Shown here: positions 37,935 through 45,021 of the stretch, one piece after another
Position numbering within the stretch: the first letter of the stretch is position 1
Layout: every line of letters starts with the position of its first letter
Assembly: GCA_003478355.1 (NCBI GenBank)
Contig: QUFC01000032.1
Span: 1-48,434 of the forward strand
Source of the DNA: Lachnospiraceae bacterium AM48-27BH
GTDB lineage: Bacteria; Bacillota; Clostridia; Lachnospirales; Lachnospiraceae
DNA length: 48,434 bases
Direction of reading: 5' to 3'
Notes under the pieces: generated by a model
Told to the model about the DNA's origin: nothing
Seen by the model: only the letters and a program-made list of their open reading frames with translations
Database searches by the model: none
Program-made: the position numbers and the translations under genes

Positions 37935-39287
37935 ATGGGAAAATATTTTGGAACTGATGGTTTCCGTGGAGAGGCAAATGTAACCCTGACCGTGGAGCAC
38001 GCATACAAGGTAGGCCGTTTTTTAGGCTGGTATTATGGACAGAAAACACCTGGCGAGAAATGCCGTATCGTTATTGGTAAAGATACAAGAAGAAGCAGCT
38101 ATATGTTTGAGTATTCCCTGGTGGCTGGTCTGACCGCTTCCGGCGCAGATGTTTACCTGCTCCATGTCACCACGACCCCAAGTGTGTCATATGTGGTCCG
38201 CACCGAGGATTTTCACTGTGGAATCATGATCTCAGCCAGCCATAACCCATACTATGATAATGGAATCAAGGTCATTAATGAGAAGGGCGAGAAGCTGGAA
38301 GAGAGCGTCATCGAGAAGATCGAGAGCTTTTTAGATGGTGAGAGCGGTGAGATCCCATTTGCAACGAAGGAAAATATTGGCCGTACTGTGGACTTTGCAG
38401 CAGGAAGAAACCGTTACATCGGCTATCTGATCTCCATCGCTACCCGTTCCTTTAAGAACAAGAAGGTGGGATTAGACTGTGCTAACGGAAGCGCATCTGC
38501 CATTGCGAAGAATGTATTCGATGCTTTAGGCGCTGAGACATATGTCATCAACAATGAGCCAAATGGCTTAAATATCAACACAGACTGTGGCTCCACCCAT
38601 ATCCATGTACTGCAGGATTTCGTAAAGAAGAATCATTTAGATGTGGGATTTGCGTATGATGGCGATGCAGACCGCTGTATCGCAGTGGATGAAAATGGTG
38701 AAGTGGTTGACGGTGACAGGATCATGTATGTCTGCGGCAAATATATGAAGGAACAGGGAAGCCTGGTCAATAATACCATTGTGACGACTATCATGTCGAA
38801 CTTCGGCCTCTATAAGGCTCTGGACAGAGAGGGCATTGCCTATGAGAAAACAGCCGTAGGTGACAAATATGTATACGAAAATATGTCCGCTAACGGTCAT
38901 TGTCTCGGCGGTGAGCAGTCCGGCCATATCATTTTCAGCAAGAACGCAACCACCGGAGACGGTATTCTGACATCCTTAAAGGTGATGGAGGCCATGCTGG
39001 AGAAGAAACAGTCCTTAGGCAAGCTGGCTTCTGAGGTGGAGATCTTCCCACAGGTATTAAAAAATGTGAAAGTAAAGGACAAAAAAGCAGCACAGGATGA
39101 TGCGGCTGTACAGGCAGAGGTGGCGAAGGTGACAGAGAGCCTTGGCGACGATGGAAGAATCCTTCTGCGTCAGTCAGGAACGGAACCGGTAGTCCGCGTT
39201 ATGGTTGAGGCACCGAGTCTGGAAATCTGTGAGAAGTATGTAGATCAGGTCATCCAGGTCATGAAAACCCAGGGGCACGTTCTGTAA
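37935..39287 (+). CDS. glmM: Phosphoglucosamine mutase
   Basis: Converts glucosamine 6-phosphate to 1-phosphate for UDP-GlcNAc and peptidoglycan. The phosphorylated serine is S102 in MISASHNPYYDNG; the metal loop is YDGDADRC, the sugar loop GEQSGHI and the phosphate loop RQSGTEPVVRV. 450 residues, normal. GGGAGGATG precedes the start. The usual cdaA-cdaR neighbours are absent; it lies 57 bases after srtB. Confidence 0.96.
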   Translation: MGKYFGTDGFRGEANVTLTVEHAYKVGRFLGWYYGQKTPGEKCRIVIGKDTRRSSYMFEYSLVAGLTASGADVYLLHVTTTPSVSYVVRTEDFHCGIMISASHNPYYDNGIKVINEKGEKLEESVIEKIESFLDGESGEIPFATKENIGRTVDFAAGRNRYIGYLISIATRSFKNKKVGLDCANGSASAIAKNVFDALGAETYVINNEPNGLNINTDCGSTHIHVLQDFVKKNHLDVGFAYDGDADRCIAVDENGEVVDGDRIMYVCGKYMKEQGSLVNNTIVTTIMSNFGLYKALDREGIAYEKTAVGDKYVYENMSANGHCLGGEQSGHIIFSKNATTGDGILTSLKVMEAMLEKKQSLGKLASEVEIFPQVLKNVKVKDKKAAQDDAAVQAEVAKVTESLGDDGRILLRQSGTEPVVRVMVEAPSLEICEKYVDQVIQVMKTQGHVL

Positions 39288-39359
39288 CCTGATATGGAAT
39301 ATGGCATAGTTTTTAGAAAAAATGATTAGAAAAAATGATCTGACAGACCATTTTGTGTC

Positions 39360-39388
39360 TTGAAACCATCTTTTAGATATGCTATACT
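39360..39388 (+). promoter_or_regulatory. Predicted promoter of leuA
   Basis: TTGAAA (39360-39365), 17-bp spacer, TATACT (39383-39388), preceded by TGC. The start site near 39395 leaves a 250-base leader. Confidence 0.78.
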
Positions 39389-39394
39389 ATAGGA

Positions 39395-39630
39395 ACTATT
39401 TTGTAACGCTTCACCGCGTTACCAATTCTAAAGCAAAGGGATGATGAAGATGGGGTTAGACCTGTAAAAGCAAAGATGTACATTATCTACAAGTATAGCG
39501 TGATTTACCGACTCCAAAGCCTGGTCCTATGCTGACAAGGTCAGCGCACACAGGTATATGATTCATAACGAAAACGTAACGATTCAGTATCTTCATAGTT
39601 ACGCGAAAACAAACACTAAAGCAAAATTCA
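39395..39630 (+). ncRNA. Unassigned structured leader of leuA
   Basis: The region between promoter and leuA holds no normal gene. Hairpins: GTAACGC/GCGTTAC (39403-39422), GCTGAC/GTCAGC inside CCTG/CAGG (39520-39554), and CGTAAC/GTTACG (39575-39603) whose 17-nt loop includes TTCAGTATCTTCATA. The first and last stems share complementary arms, so alternative pairings are possible. An 8-codon reading frame (39441-39467, MMKMGLDL) with two Leu codons is preceded by AAAGGG. There is no T-box TGGNACC motif and no T-rich terminator before leuA. Confidence 0.5.
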
Positions 39631-39643
39631 GGAGGAAGTTATC

Positions 39644-41311
39644 ATGTTAAATTATCAGAGATATAAAAGAGTACCAGTAGTGAATTTTCCAGAGAGAACC
39701 TGGCCGGACAAGGAGATCATGAAAGCGCCGATCTGGTGCAGCGTAGACCTTCGTGATGGCAACCAGGCATTGGTAGAGCCAATGGTGGTAGAGGAGAAGA
39801 TCGAGTTCTTCAATATGCTGATTAAATTAGGCTTTAAGGAGATTGAGATCGGTTTCCCGGCTGCGTCCCAGATTGAGTATGATTTCCTGAGACAGTTAGT
39901 AGAGCGCCGCATGATTCCTGATGACGTAAGAGTACAGGTTCTGGTACAGTGCAGAGAGCATCTGATCAAGAGAACCTTTGAGGCGATCCAGGGCATCAAG
40001 AATGTGGTAGTTCATATTTACAATTCCACATCCACACTGCAGCGTGATGTGGTATTCCATAAAGGGAAAGATGAGATCACCCAGATCGCGATCGAAGGTA
40101 CCAAGCTGGTAAAGAAATATGCAGAGAATTTTGATGGAAACATCGTATTAGAGTATTCTCCGGAGAGCTTTACCGGAACAGAATTAGATTATGCATTAGA
40201 GATCTGCACGGCAGTTCAGGATACCTGGGGTGCCACTAAGGAGAATCCGATCATTATCAACCTGCCATCTACCGTTGAGATGAACACACCGAACGTCTAT
40301 GCAGATCAGATCGAATGGATGAACACCCATTTCAAGAACCGTGAAAGCATCATTTTAAGCGTTCATCCTCACAATGACCGTGGTACCGGCGTTGCAGCAA
40401 CGGAACTGGCATTATTAGCAGGTGCTGACCGTGTTGAGGGTACTTTATTCGGCAACGGCGAGCGTACCGGTAATGTCGATATTCTGACCTTGGCTTATAA
40501 CATGTTCTCCCAGGGCATCAATCCGGAGCTGGAGATCGAGAATATTCGTGAGATCGCAGAGGTTTACGAGCGCTGCACCAAGATGGATATTCCGGAGAGA
40601 CACCCATATGCCGGTAAGCTGGTATTTACTGCATTCTCCGGTTCTCATCAGGATGCTATCAATAAGGGTATGCAGGCTCTTAAAGAACGCAACAGCCAGT
40701 ACTGGGAGGTTCCATATCTGCCGATCGATCCAAGTGATATCGGAAGAGAGTATGAGCCGATCGTCCGTATTAACAGCCAGTCCGGCAAAGGCGGCGTAGC
40801 CTTTGTTATGGATACTTTCTTCGGCTTCAAGCTGCCGAAGGGTATGCACAAGGAGTTTGCAGACATCATCCAGGCGATTGCAGAGAAGCAGGGCGAGGTT
40901 GCACCGGAGCAGATCATGGAGCAGTTCCGCCTCAACTATACAGAGCGCAAAGAGCCGATCCACTTCCGCAAGTGTCAGATCCACGACACCGAGACAGCAG
41001 ACGGCGATTTCGCTACACTGGTTACAGTTACTTACACCAACCATGGAATTGAGAAGACCTTCGAAGGTATCGGTAATGGACCGATCGATGCGATGCAGAA
41101 GGGTCTGGAGAAAGAACTCGGCATCGAGATCCGCGTACTGGATTACAGCGAGCATGCATTGACATCCGGTTCCGGAGCAGAGGCGGCTTCTTATATCCAT
41201 CTGATGGATGTGAAGAGTGGAAAGGTTACCTACGGTGTTGGCATCAGCTCCAACATCACAAGAGCGTCCTTCCGTGGTATCTTCAGTGCAGTGAACAGAC
41301 TGTTTTACTAA
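39644..41311 (+). CDS. leuA: 2-isopropylmalate synthase
   Basis: First committed step of leucine synthesis: condenses 2-ketoisovalerate with acetyl-CoA. The catalytic barrel starts at about residue 30 with SVDLRDGNQAL (metal and catalytic residues) and includes VHPHNDRGTGVA; the C-terminal leucine-binding regulatory domain occupies roughly residues 430-555. 555 residues with the N-terminal RTWPD segment mark the longer LeuA2 type. AGGAGG precedes the start. No other leu genes follow in the window. Confidence 0.95.
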   Translation: MLNYQRYKRVPVVNFPERTWPDKEIMKAPIWCSVDLRDGNQALVEPMVVEEKIEFFNMLIKLGFKEIEIGFPAASQIEYDFLRQLVERRMIPDDVRVQVLVQCREHLIKRTFEAIQGIKNVVVHIYNSTSTLQRDVVFHKGKDEITQIAIEGTKLVKKYAENFDGNIVLEYSPESFTGTELDYALEICTAVQDTWGATKENPIIINLPSTVEMNTPNVYADQIEWMNTHFKNRESIILSVHPHNDRGTGVAATELALLAGADRVEGTLFGNGERTGNVDILTLAYNMFSQGINPELEIENIREIAEVYERCTKMDIPERHPYAGKLVFTAFSGSHQDAINKGMQALKERNSQYWEVPYLPIDPSDIGREYEPIVRINSQSGKGGVAFVMDTFFGFKLPKGMHKEFADIIQAIAEKQGEVAPEQIMEQFRLNYTERKEPIHFRKCQIHDTETADGDFATLVTVTYTNHGIEKTFEGIGNGPIDAMQKGLEKELGIEIRVLDYSEHALTSGSGAEAASYIHLMDVKSGKVTYGVGISSNITRASFRGIFSAVNRLFY

Positions 41312-41313
41312 TA

Positions 41314-41374
41314 AAAAAGCCACTGACAGTTTCAGATATGAGAAAATCATATGAGAAACTGCCAGTGGCTTTTT
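41314..41374 (+). terminator. Terminator of leuA
   Basis: Very long hairpin: AAAAAGCCACTG (41314-41325) with CAGTGGCTTTTT (41363-41374), continuing inward through CAGTTTC/GAAACTG and ATATGA/TCATAT. Its T-tract (41370-41374) is also the first part of the repeat hairpin that follows. Confidence 0.9.
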
Positions 41375-41430
41375 ATATGATAGGAAATTGCGTCCTATCA
41401 TATAAAAACGCTCCGCGGGATCGCACTGAA
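41370..41430 (+). repeat. Modular hairpin repeat, module 1 (copy C)
   Basis: 16-bp perfect stem TTTTTATATGATAGGA (41370-41385) / (41393-41408), 7-nt loop AATTGCG, followed by CGCTCCGCGGGAT (41409-41421) identical to copy B and then CGCACT. Two stem positions differ from copy B and both are compensated on the other arm. Modules 2 and 3 are absent; the minus-strand gene stop follows at once. Confidence 0.85.
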
Positions 41431-42555
41431 TTATCTTGGACCACCGGTCTGTCCGGGAGTCAGATTACTGTAAGAAGAACTGCCAGAGCTACCAGAGGAG
41501 GAAGAACCTCCTGGCGCTGCCGAACTGCCGGAGGAGGAAGAACTTCCAGGGCCTGACGAACTGCCGGAAGAGGAAGAATCTCCCGGTGCTGACGAACTGC
41601 CGGAAGATGGAGTGCTGGAGGAAGAACCTCCAGGGCCTGTCGTTCCGCCACTTACTACGGTAGTAGCACAAGAATTGCCGGGTGTTGTGGTCGTAGTATT
41701 AGGACTGGAGCTGTTTCCATTCGCAATATATGCGCCATCTGAACCAAAGCTATAAGAAACGCCATCAATGGTCAGGGTCTTGTTGGCTGCCATCTTGCCG
41801 GAATCCGATGGATTTAAGTAATAATACTTACCATTCAGATTCAGCCATCCGGTTAGCATATGTCCGGACTCATTAAAATAATACCAGGCATTCTCAATCT
41901 GTTTCCAGCCCTTGGACATGGCGCCGGAGTTTGGATTCATATAATACTTGTTGGTTCCATCACTGAGCCATCCGGTCATCATCTTACCATCTGTATTCAA
42001 ATAGTAGTAGATATCATTGATCTTCTGCCATCCGGTCATCATTTTGGCGTCAGAGCCGAAATAATACCAGCTGTTGTTGATCTGCTTCCACCCGATCACC
42101 ACCTTGCCGGAAGTGTCTGCATAGAACCAGCCATTATCCATCTGCCACCAGCCGGTAGCCATAGCACCGCTGCTCTTTAGATAATAATAATCATTACCGA
42201 TCTTTAACCATCCGGTGACCATCGTACCATTTTCATATAAATAGTAAAATTTGCCCTGATCTGTGATCCAGCTGCTGGCCACCATAGTTCCATCAGGACG
42301 GAAAAAATACCACTTGTTGTCGATCTTTTTCCAGCCTGTGGTCATCTTCCCTGAGGACTGATCCATATAATAGTAAGCCCCATCGGAGGTTCCCAGCCAT
42401 CCTTTGCGGAGATTGCCGCTGCTGTCATAATAAACCCACTGGTTGTCTACTTTATTCCAACCGGTAGCAGCCATGGAAGGAACGGTAGAAGCCAGGGTCA
42501 TCACCCCGAGGAAGCCTGCAAAAAGCATCGCTTTCAGATGTTTCCGATTGATCAT
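41431..42555 (-). CDS. Secreted choline-binding-repeat protein with Ser/Gly/Pro tail
   Basis: Signal peptide (AMLFAGFLGVMTLASTVPSMAA, cleavage near residue 30), then about eleven cell-wall/choline-binding repeats of about 20 residues with the pattern TGW-x-x-x-x-x-x-WYY(F/L)-x-x-x-G-x-M (residues 33-270), and a C-terminal tail of about 90 residues made of S, G, P and T. No catalytic domain is present, so it is probably a structural or adhesive surface protein held on phosphocholine. Start at 42555 (MINRKH) follows GGAGGG; an in-frame GTG at 42561 is less likely. Next upstream gene on the strand is the LicC-LicA fusion. Confidence 0.88.
   Translation of the reverse strand: MINRKHLKAMLFAGFLGVMTLASTVPSMAATGWNKVDNQWVYYDSSGNLRKGWLGTSDGAYYYMDQSSGKMTTGWKKIDNKWYFFRPDGTMVASSWITDQGKFYYLYENGTMVTGWLKIGNDYYYLKSSGAMATGWWQMDNGWFYADTSGKVVIGWKQINNSWYYFGSDAKMMTGWQKINDIYYYLNTDGKMMTGWLSDGTNKYYMNPNSGAMSKGWKQIENAWYYFNESGHMLTGWLNLNGKYYYLNPSDSGKMAANKTLTIDGVSYSFGSDGAYIANGNSSSPNTTTTTPGNSCATTVVSGGTTGPGGSSSSTPSSGSSSAPGDSSSSGSSSGPGSSSSSGSSAAPGGSSSSGSSGSSSYSNLTPGQTGGPR
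41521..41628 (-). repeat. 36-bp minisatellite encoding the Ser/Gly/Pro tail
   Basis: CGAACTGCCGGA recurs at 41521, 41557 and 41593, giving exact 36-bp periods of about 12 residues each (GSSSxPGxSSSS on the minus strand); further degenerate units flank them. In-frame copy-number change would alter tail length without breaking the gene. Confidence 0.75.
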
Positions 42556-42613
42556 AATCACCCTCCTACTGAAAAGTTACACATTTCCTATAAAATCAGC
42601 ATCCGGTATCAGA

Positions 42614-42635
42614 GGGATCAAAAGCTTTTGATCCC
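42614..42635. promoter_or_regulatory. Perfect 22-bp palindrome in leader of the minus-strand choline-binding gene
   Basis: Arm GGGATCAAAAG is followed directly by its exact reverse complement, with no loop. It lies between the predicted -10 box and the ribosome site of the gene starting at 42555. Candidate operator for a dimeric regulator. Confidence 0.55.
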
Positions 42636-42685
42636 AACATCATTTTGATGCAGTTATAAGCTTTTGTAACAATAACGTTTCTCTA

Positions 42686-42732
42686 AGTATAGCATACCTG
42701 CCATAAAAATTGTAGGAAAAATTCCTGTAAAA
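42686..42732 (-). promoter_or_regulatory. Predicted promoter region of the minus-strand choline-binding gene
   Basis: TATACT on the minus strand (42691-42686) preceded by TGC, without a -35 hexamer. Upstream (42711-42740) are short repeats GTAGGAA, TTCCTGTAAAA and TTCTTACAA, resembling the TTTCTGTAAGA boxes at 44765-44786. An activated promoter is likely. Confidence 0.5.
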
Positions 42733-42775
42733 TTCTTACAACTTTCAGTCCCGAAGTGTGACTGGTCATGGTATC

Positions 42776-44635
42776 CTAATGGAGCTGTTCATGGAGACGG
42801 CGGTAATACCGTTTCGCATAGCGGTACATGATGATCGTATATTCACCAAATTCCTCACCAAGTTCGCTTTTATAAACAGCCCATAAACTCCATAGGAATC
42901 CACCAAGAGCCACATAAGAATAGATCACAGTCCGTTCTTCTTCCGTCGGTTCCCGATGCAGGTAGATGTGGATCAGCCAGTCCATCTGTTCCTCGTTCAG
43001 ATAGGAATAGATTCCGCACATGGCAACATCGATCAGCGGATCGCACATGCCGCAGTATTCCCAGTCGATCAATTTCAGATCGCCATCTGGAAGAAACAGA
43101 AAATTATCGACATTGCTGTCAATATGGGCAATGGTCTTCGGACGGTTCAGGGCATCCAGATGGTCCATCAGCGTATTCATCCGGTCTTTTACGACTTCAT
43201 AGTCCTCAAATGGGATACCGCCGTGTTTGATGCACAGATTTTCGTAAAATGCGATCCGTTCCCGGATATCAAAGGAATGCTTCAGCTGGATTCCGGACTG
43301 ATGGAGCTTTGTCACCAGATCCATGCATTGCTGCATATCCGATTCCTTGTGGACATCTGCATTTCTGGAATTTTCATAATATTCTGTGATCTTATAGCCG
43401 GTATCCCGGTTAAAATAGATCACATGCTCTGTAATTCCAAGATTCGCCACTGCCTCCAGCACATCTCCCTCCTGATGACGGTTGATCAGCAGTCCTGTAC
43501 CGGGACCTGGAACCCTGCAGATATAAGATTTGCCATGAACCTGGAACAAGAATGATTTATTCGTCATTCCGGACTTTAAACAGTGGATATTGTGAATCTC
43601 TGATTCCGGGATCTGGAAAACAGAAGAAATCAGTTCCATGGCCTGGTTATTGGAATGGTTCTGATAGCTTTCATCAAATACCCGAAGCTCTTCCAGATTT
43701 TCAAATTCATATACCTGATCAGAAGGCTGGCGGTTGATATCCATCTCCATGTGCTCTGCCTGGCTTAATACCTCATCCGCAGACTGGCCGCCAATGTTTG
43801 TAATCCCGGCTTCCTTTATGCGCTTTCTTGCAGTGCCATTTAACAGCTCCATCATGACATTTTCCCAATAAAACTGCTCTGTGCCTGGAAGCGTGTAGTA
43901 CACCTCCAGAATTGGAAGAAACGCAGAAAGCCACTGGGATGACATATAGACAGGTCCATACATCACATAGCAGTCATGTCCGCCGATTTCTACATTCTGG
44001 ATACGTCCCTTTTTATTATAAGAAAGACTCCATTCAGAAGTATCTCCTTCCTTATAGACAGAAGAATACCAGGCGCCGCATTCATAAGTGTGGTACATAT
44101 TTTCACGCATCCAGTTATCCGAAGAGAGAAGATACATATTTTTCCCCTCCAGGACATTTCTGGCGCGGTAAACGGTCGTCAGAGTATTTTTATTAGAATA
44201 TTCCGGGTTGTAGAGCAGTTTTACGTCATATTTATCAATCAGGTATTCAAATTTTTCTTTCAGGTATCCGACAACAATCGTAATGTTGTGGATTCCTGCT
44301 TCATGGAGCTGACGGATCTGGCGCTCGATCATCCGTTCCCCAAATACCTCCAGAAGTCCCTTCGGAGTTTCAAATGTCAATGGCACAAACCGGGAACCAA
44401 ATCCAGCAGCGATGATCACCGCTCCGTCTACCTTAAACGGTTCCATAAATTTCATACCGTCCTCAGTCACCTGATAATGGTTATCATCCATTACTTCTAT
44501 ATAATGAAGTGCCAGACATTCCTTCACCAGCTGGTTCACTGTCCCAAGAGAAAGCTCCAGTCTCTGAGCCATCTCCCTTTGCGTAATCTCAGTCTGCTCC
44601 AGGATACTGCGGCAGATCAGTGCATATCTGTTCAT
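42776..44635 (-). CDS. Winged-helix / LicC cytidylyltransferase / LicA choline kinase fusion
   Basis: Three domains in one 619-residue protein. Residues 1-65 form a winged helix (ITQREMAQRLELSLGTVNQLVKECLALHYIEV). Residues 70-290 are a LicC-like nucleotidyltransferase (VIIAAGFGSRFVPLTFETPKGLLEVFGERMIERQI; YLLSSDNWM as metal site), which would make CDP-choline. Residues 330-619 are a LicA-like choline kinase (HIDSNVDNFLFLP and LIDWEYCGMCDPLIDVA as catalytic and metal loops). The protein could both activate choline and bind DNA. Promoter 44708-44680; GGAGG precedes the start. Flanking choline-binding proteins and a LicD gene at 16 kb fit the role. Confidence 0.88.
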   Translation of the reverse strand: MNRYALICRSILEQTEITQREMAQRLELSLGTVNQLVKECLALHYIEVMDDNHYQVTEDGMKFMEPFKVDGAVIIAAGFGSRFVPLTFETPKGLLEVFGERMIERQIRQLHEAGIHNITIVVGYLKEKFEYLIDKYDVKLLYNPEYSNKNTLTTVYRARNVLEGKNMYLLSSDNWMRENMYHTYECGAWYSSVYKEGDTSEWSLSYNKKGRIQNVEIGGHDCYVMYGPVYMSSQWLSAFLPILEVYYTLPGTEQFYWENVMMELLNGTARKRIKEAGITNIGGQSADEVLSQAEHMEMDINRQPSDQVYEFENLEELRVFDESYQNHSNNQAMELISSVFQIPESEIHNIHCLKSGMTNKSFLFQVHGKSYICRVPGPGTGLLINRHQEGDVLEAVANLGITEHVIYFNRDTGYKITEYYENSRNADVHKESDMQQCMDLVTKLHQSGIQLKHSFDIRERIAFYENLCIKHGGIPFEDYEVVKDRMNTLMDHLDALNRPKTIAHIDSNVDNFLFLPDGDLKLIDWEYCGMCDPLIDVAMCGIYSYLNEEQMDWLIHIYLHREPTEEERTVIYSYVALGGFLWSLWAVYKSELGEEFGEYTIIMYRYAKRYYRRLHEQLH

Positions 44636-44679
44636 AAATGCCTCCGTTCAAAAATAATTGATTTGCAAAAGATATGAAC

Positions 44680-44708
44680 ATTATAACACGGAACGTTTTG
44701 CGTGACAA
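44680..44708 (-). promoter_or_regulatory. Predicted promoter of the licC-licA fusion gene
   Basis: On the minus strand TTGTCA (44708-44703), 17-bp spacer, TATAAT (44685-44680). Close to consensus. Confidence 0.8.
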
Positions 44709-44923
44709 TTCCCCTTAAAATAATCTTTGTATTTACTTTCGTACAATCTAAGAAAGAATGTTGGTTTCTGTAAGATTTCTGTAAGAAAATGAACAGAGAA
44801 AGTTTATAGCATTTTGCTCGGAAGTATATTATACTAACGTTGTGATTGAGAGATGGTACGAAATACCTGAGATCACAGCATTTAACAGGGTTTGTAATTC
44901 CTACAAAAAATGTTAAAAAAGTG
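44709..44923. other. Divergent intergenic region, no gene
   Basis: This stretch, part of the 386 bases between the licC-licA fusion and the plus-strand choline-binding gene, is AT-rich and holds the tandem boxes at 44765-44786 and a TATACT at 44830-44835. No further gene was found in it. Confidence 0.6.
44765..44786 (+). promoter_or_regulatory. Tandem 11-bp direct repeat, candidate response-regulator site
   Basis: TTTCTGTAAGA occurs twice with no gap (44765-44775, 44776-44786), an 11-bp period matching one helical turn as in OmpR/PhoB-type binding sites. It is 43 bases upstream of a TATACT box (44830-44835) that lacks a -35. Confidence 0.55.
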
Positions 44924-44952
44924 TTGCAGATTCCAGAGTTTAGTAGTACAAT
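44924..44952 (+). promoter_or_regulatory. Predicted promoter of the plus-strand choline-binding gene
   Basis: TTGCAG (44924-44929), 17-bp spacer, TACAAT (44947-44952), 69 bases before the start codon. A second TATACT at 44830 may provide a longer transcript. Confidence 0.65.
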
Positions 44953-45021
44953 TACCTCGTAATGCAATTTTAGGATTTTCAAAAGGAAAATTCAAAACAG
45001 GAAAAGGAGAGTGCATTTATT

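Noticed and set aside
39395..39630. leuA leader as a classical T-box
   Set aside because: No TGGNACC T-box sequence and no terminator/antiterminator pair before leuA.
40445..41401. Long minus-strand frame (318 codons) opposite leuA
   Set aside because: Shadow of leuA; no motif, and it runs through the leuA terminator.
44632..44982. 116-codon minus-strand frame in the divergent region
   Set aside because: It overlaps the predicted promoters and boxes, is AT-driven and shows no ribosome site or homology.
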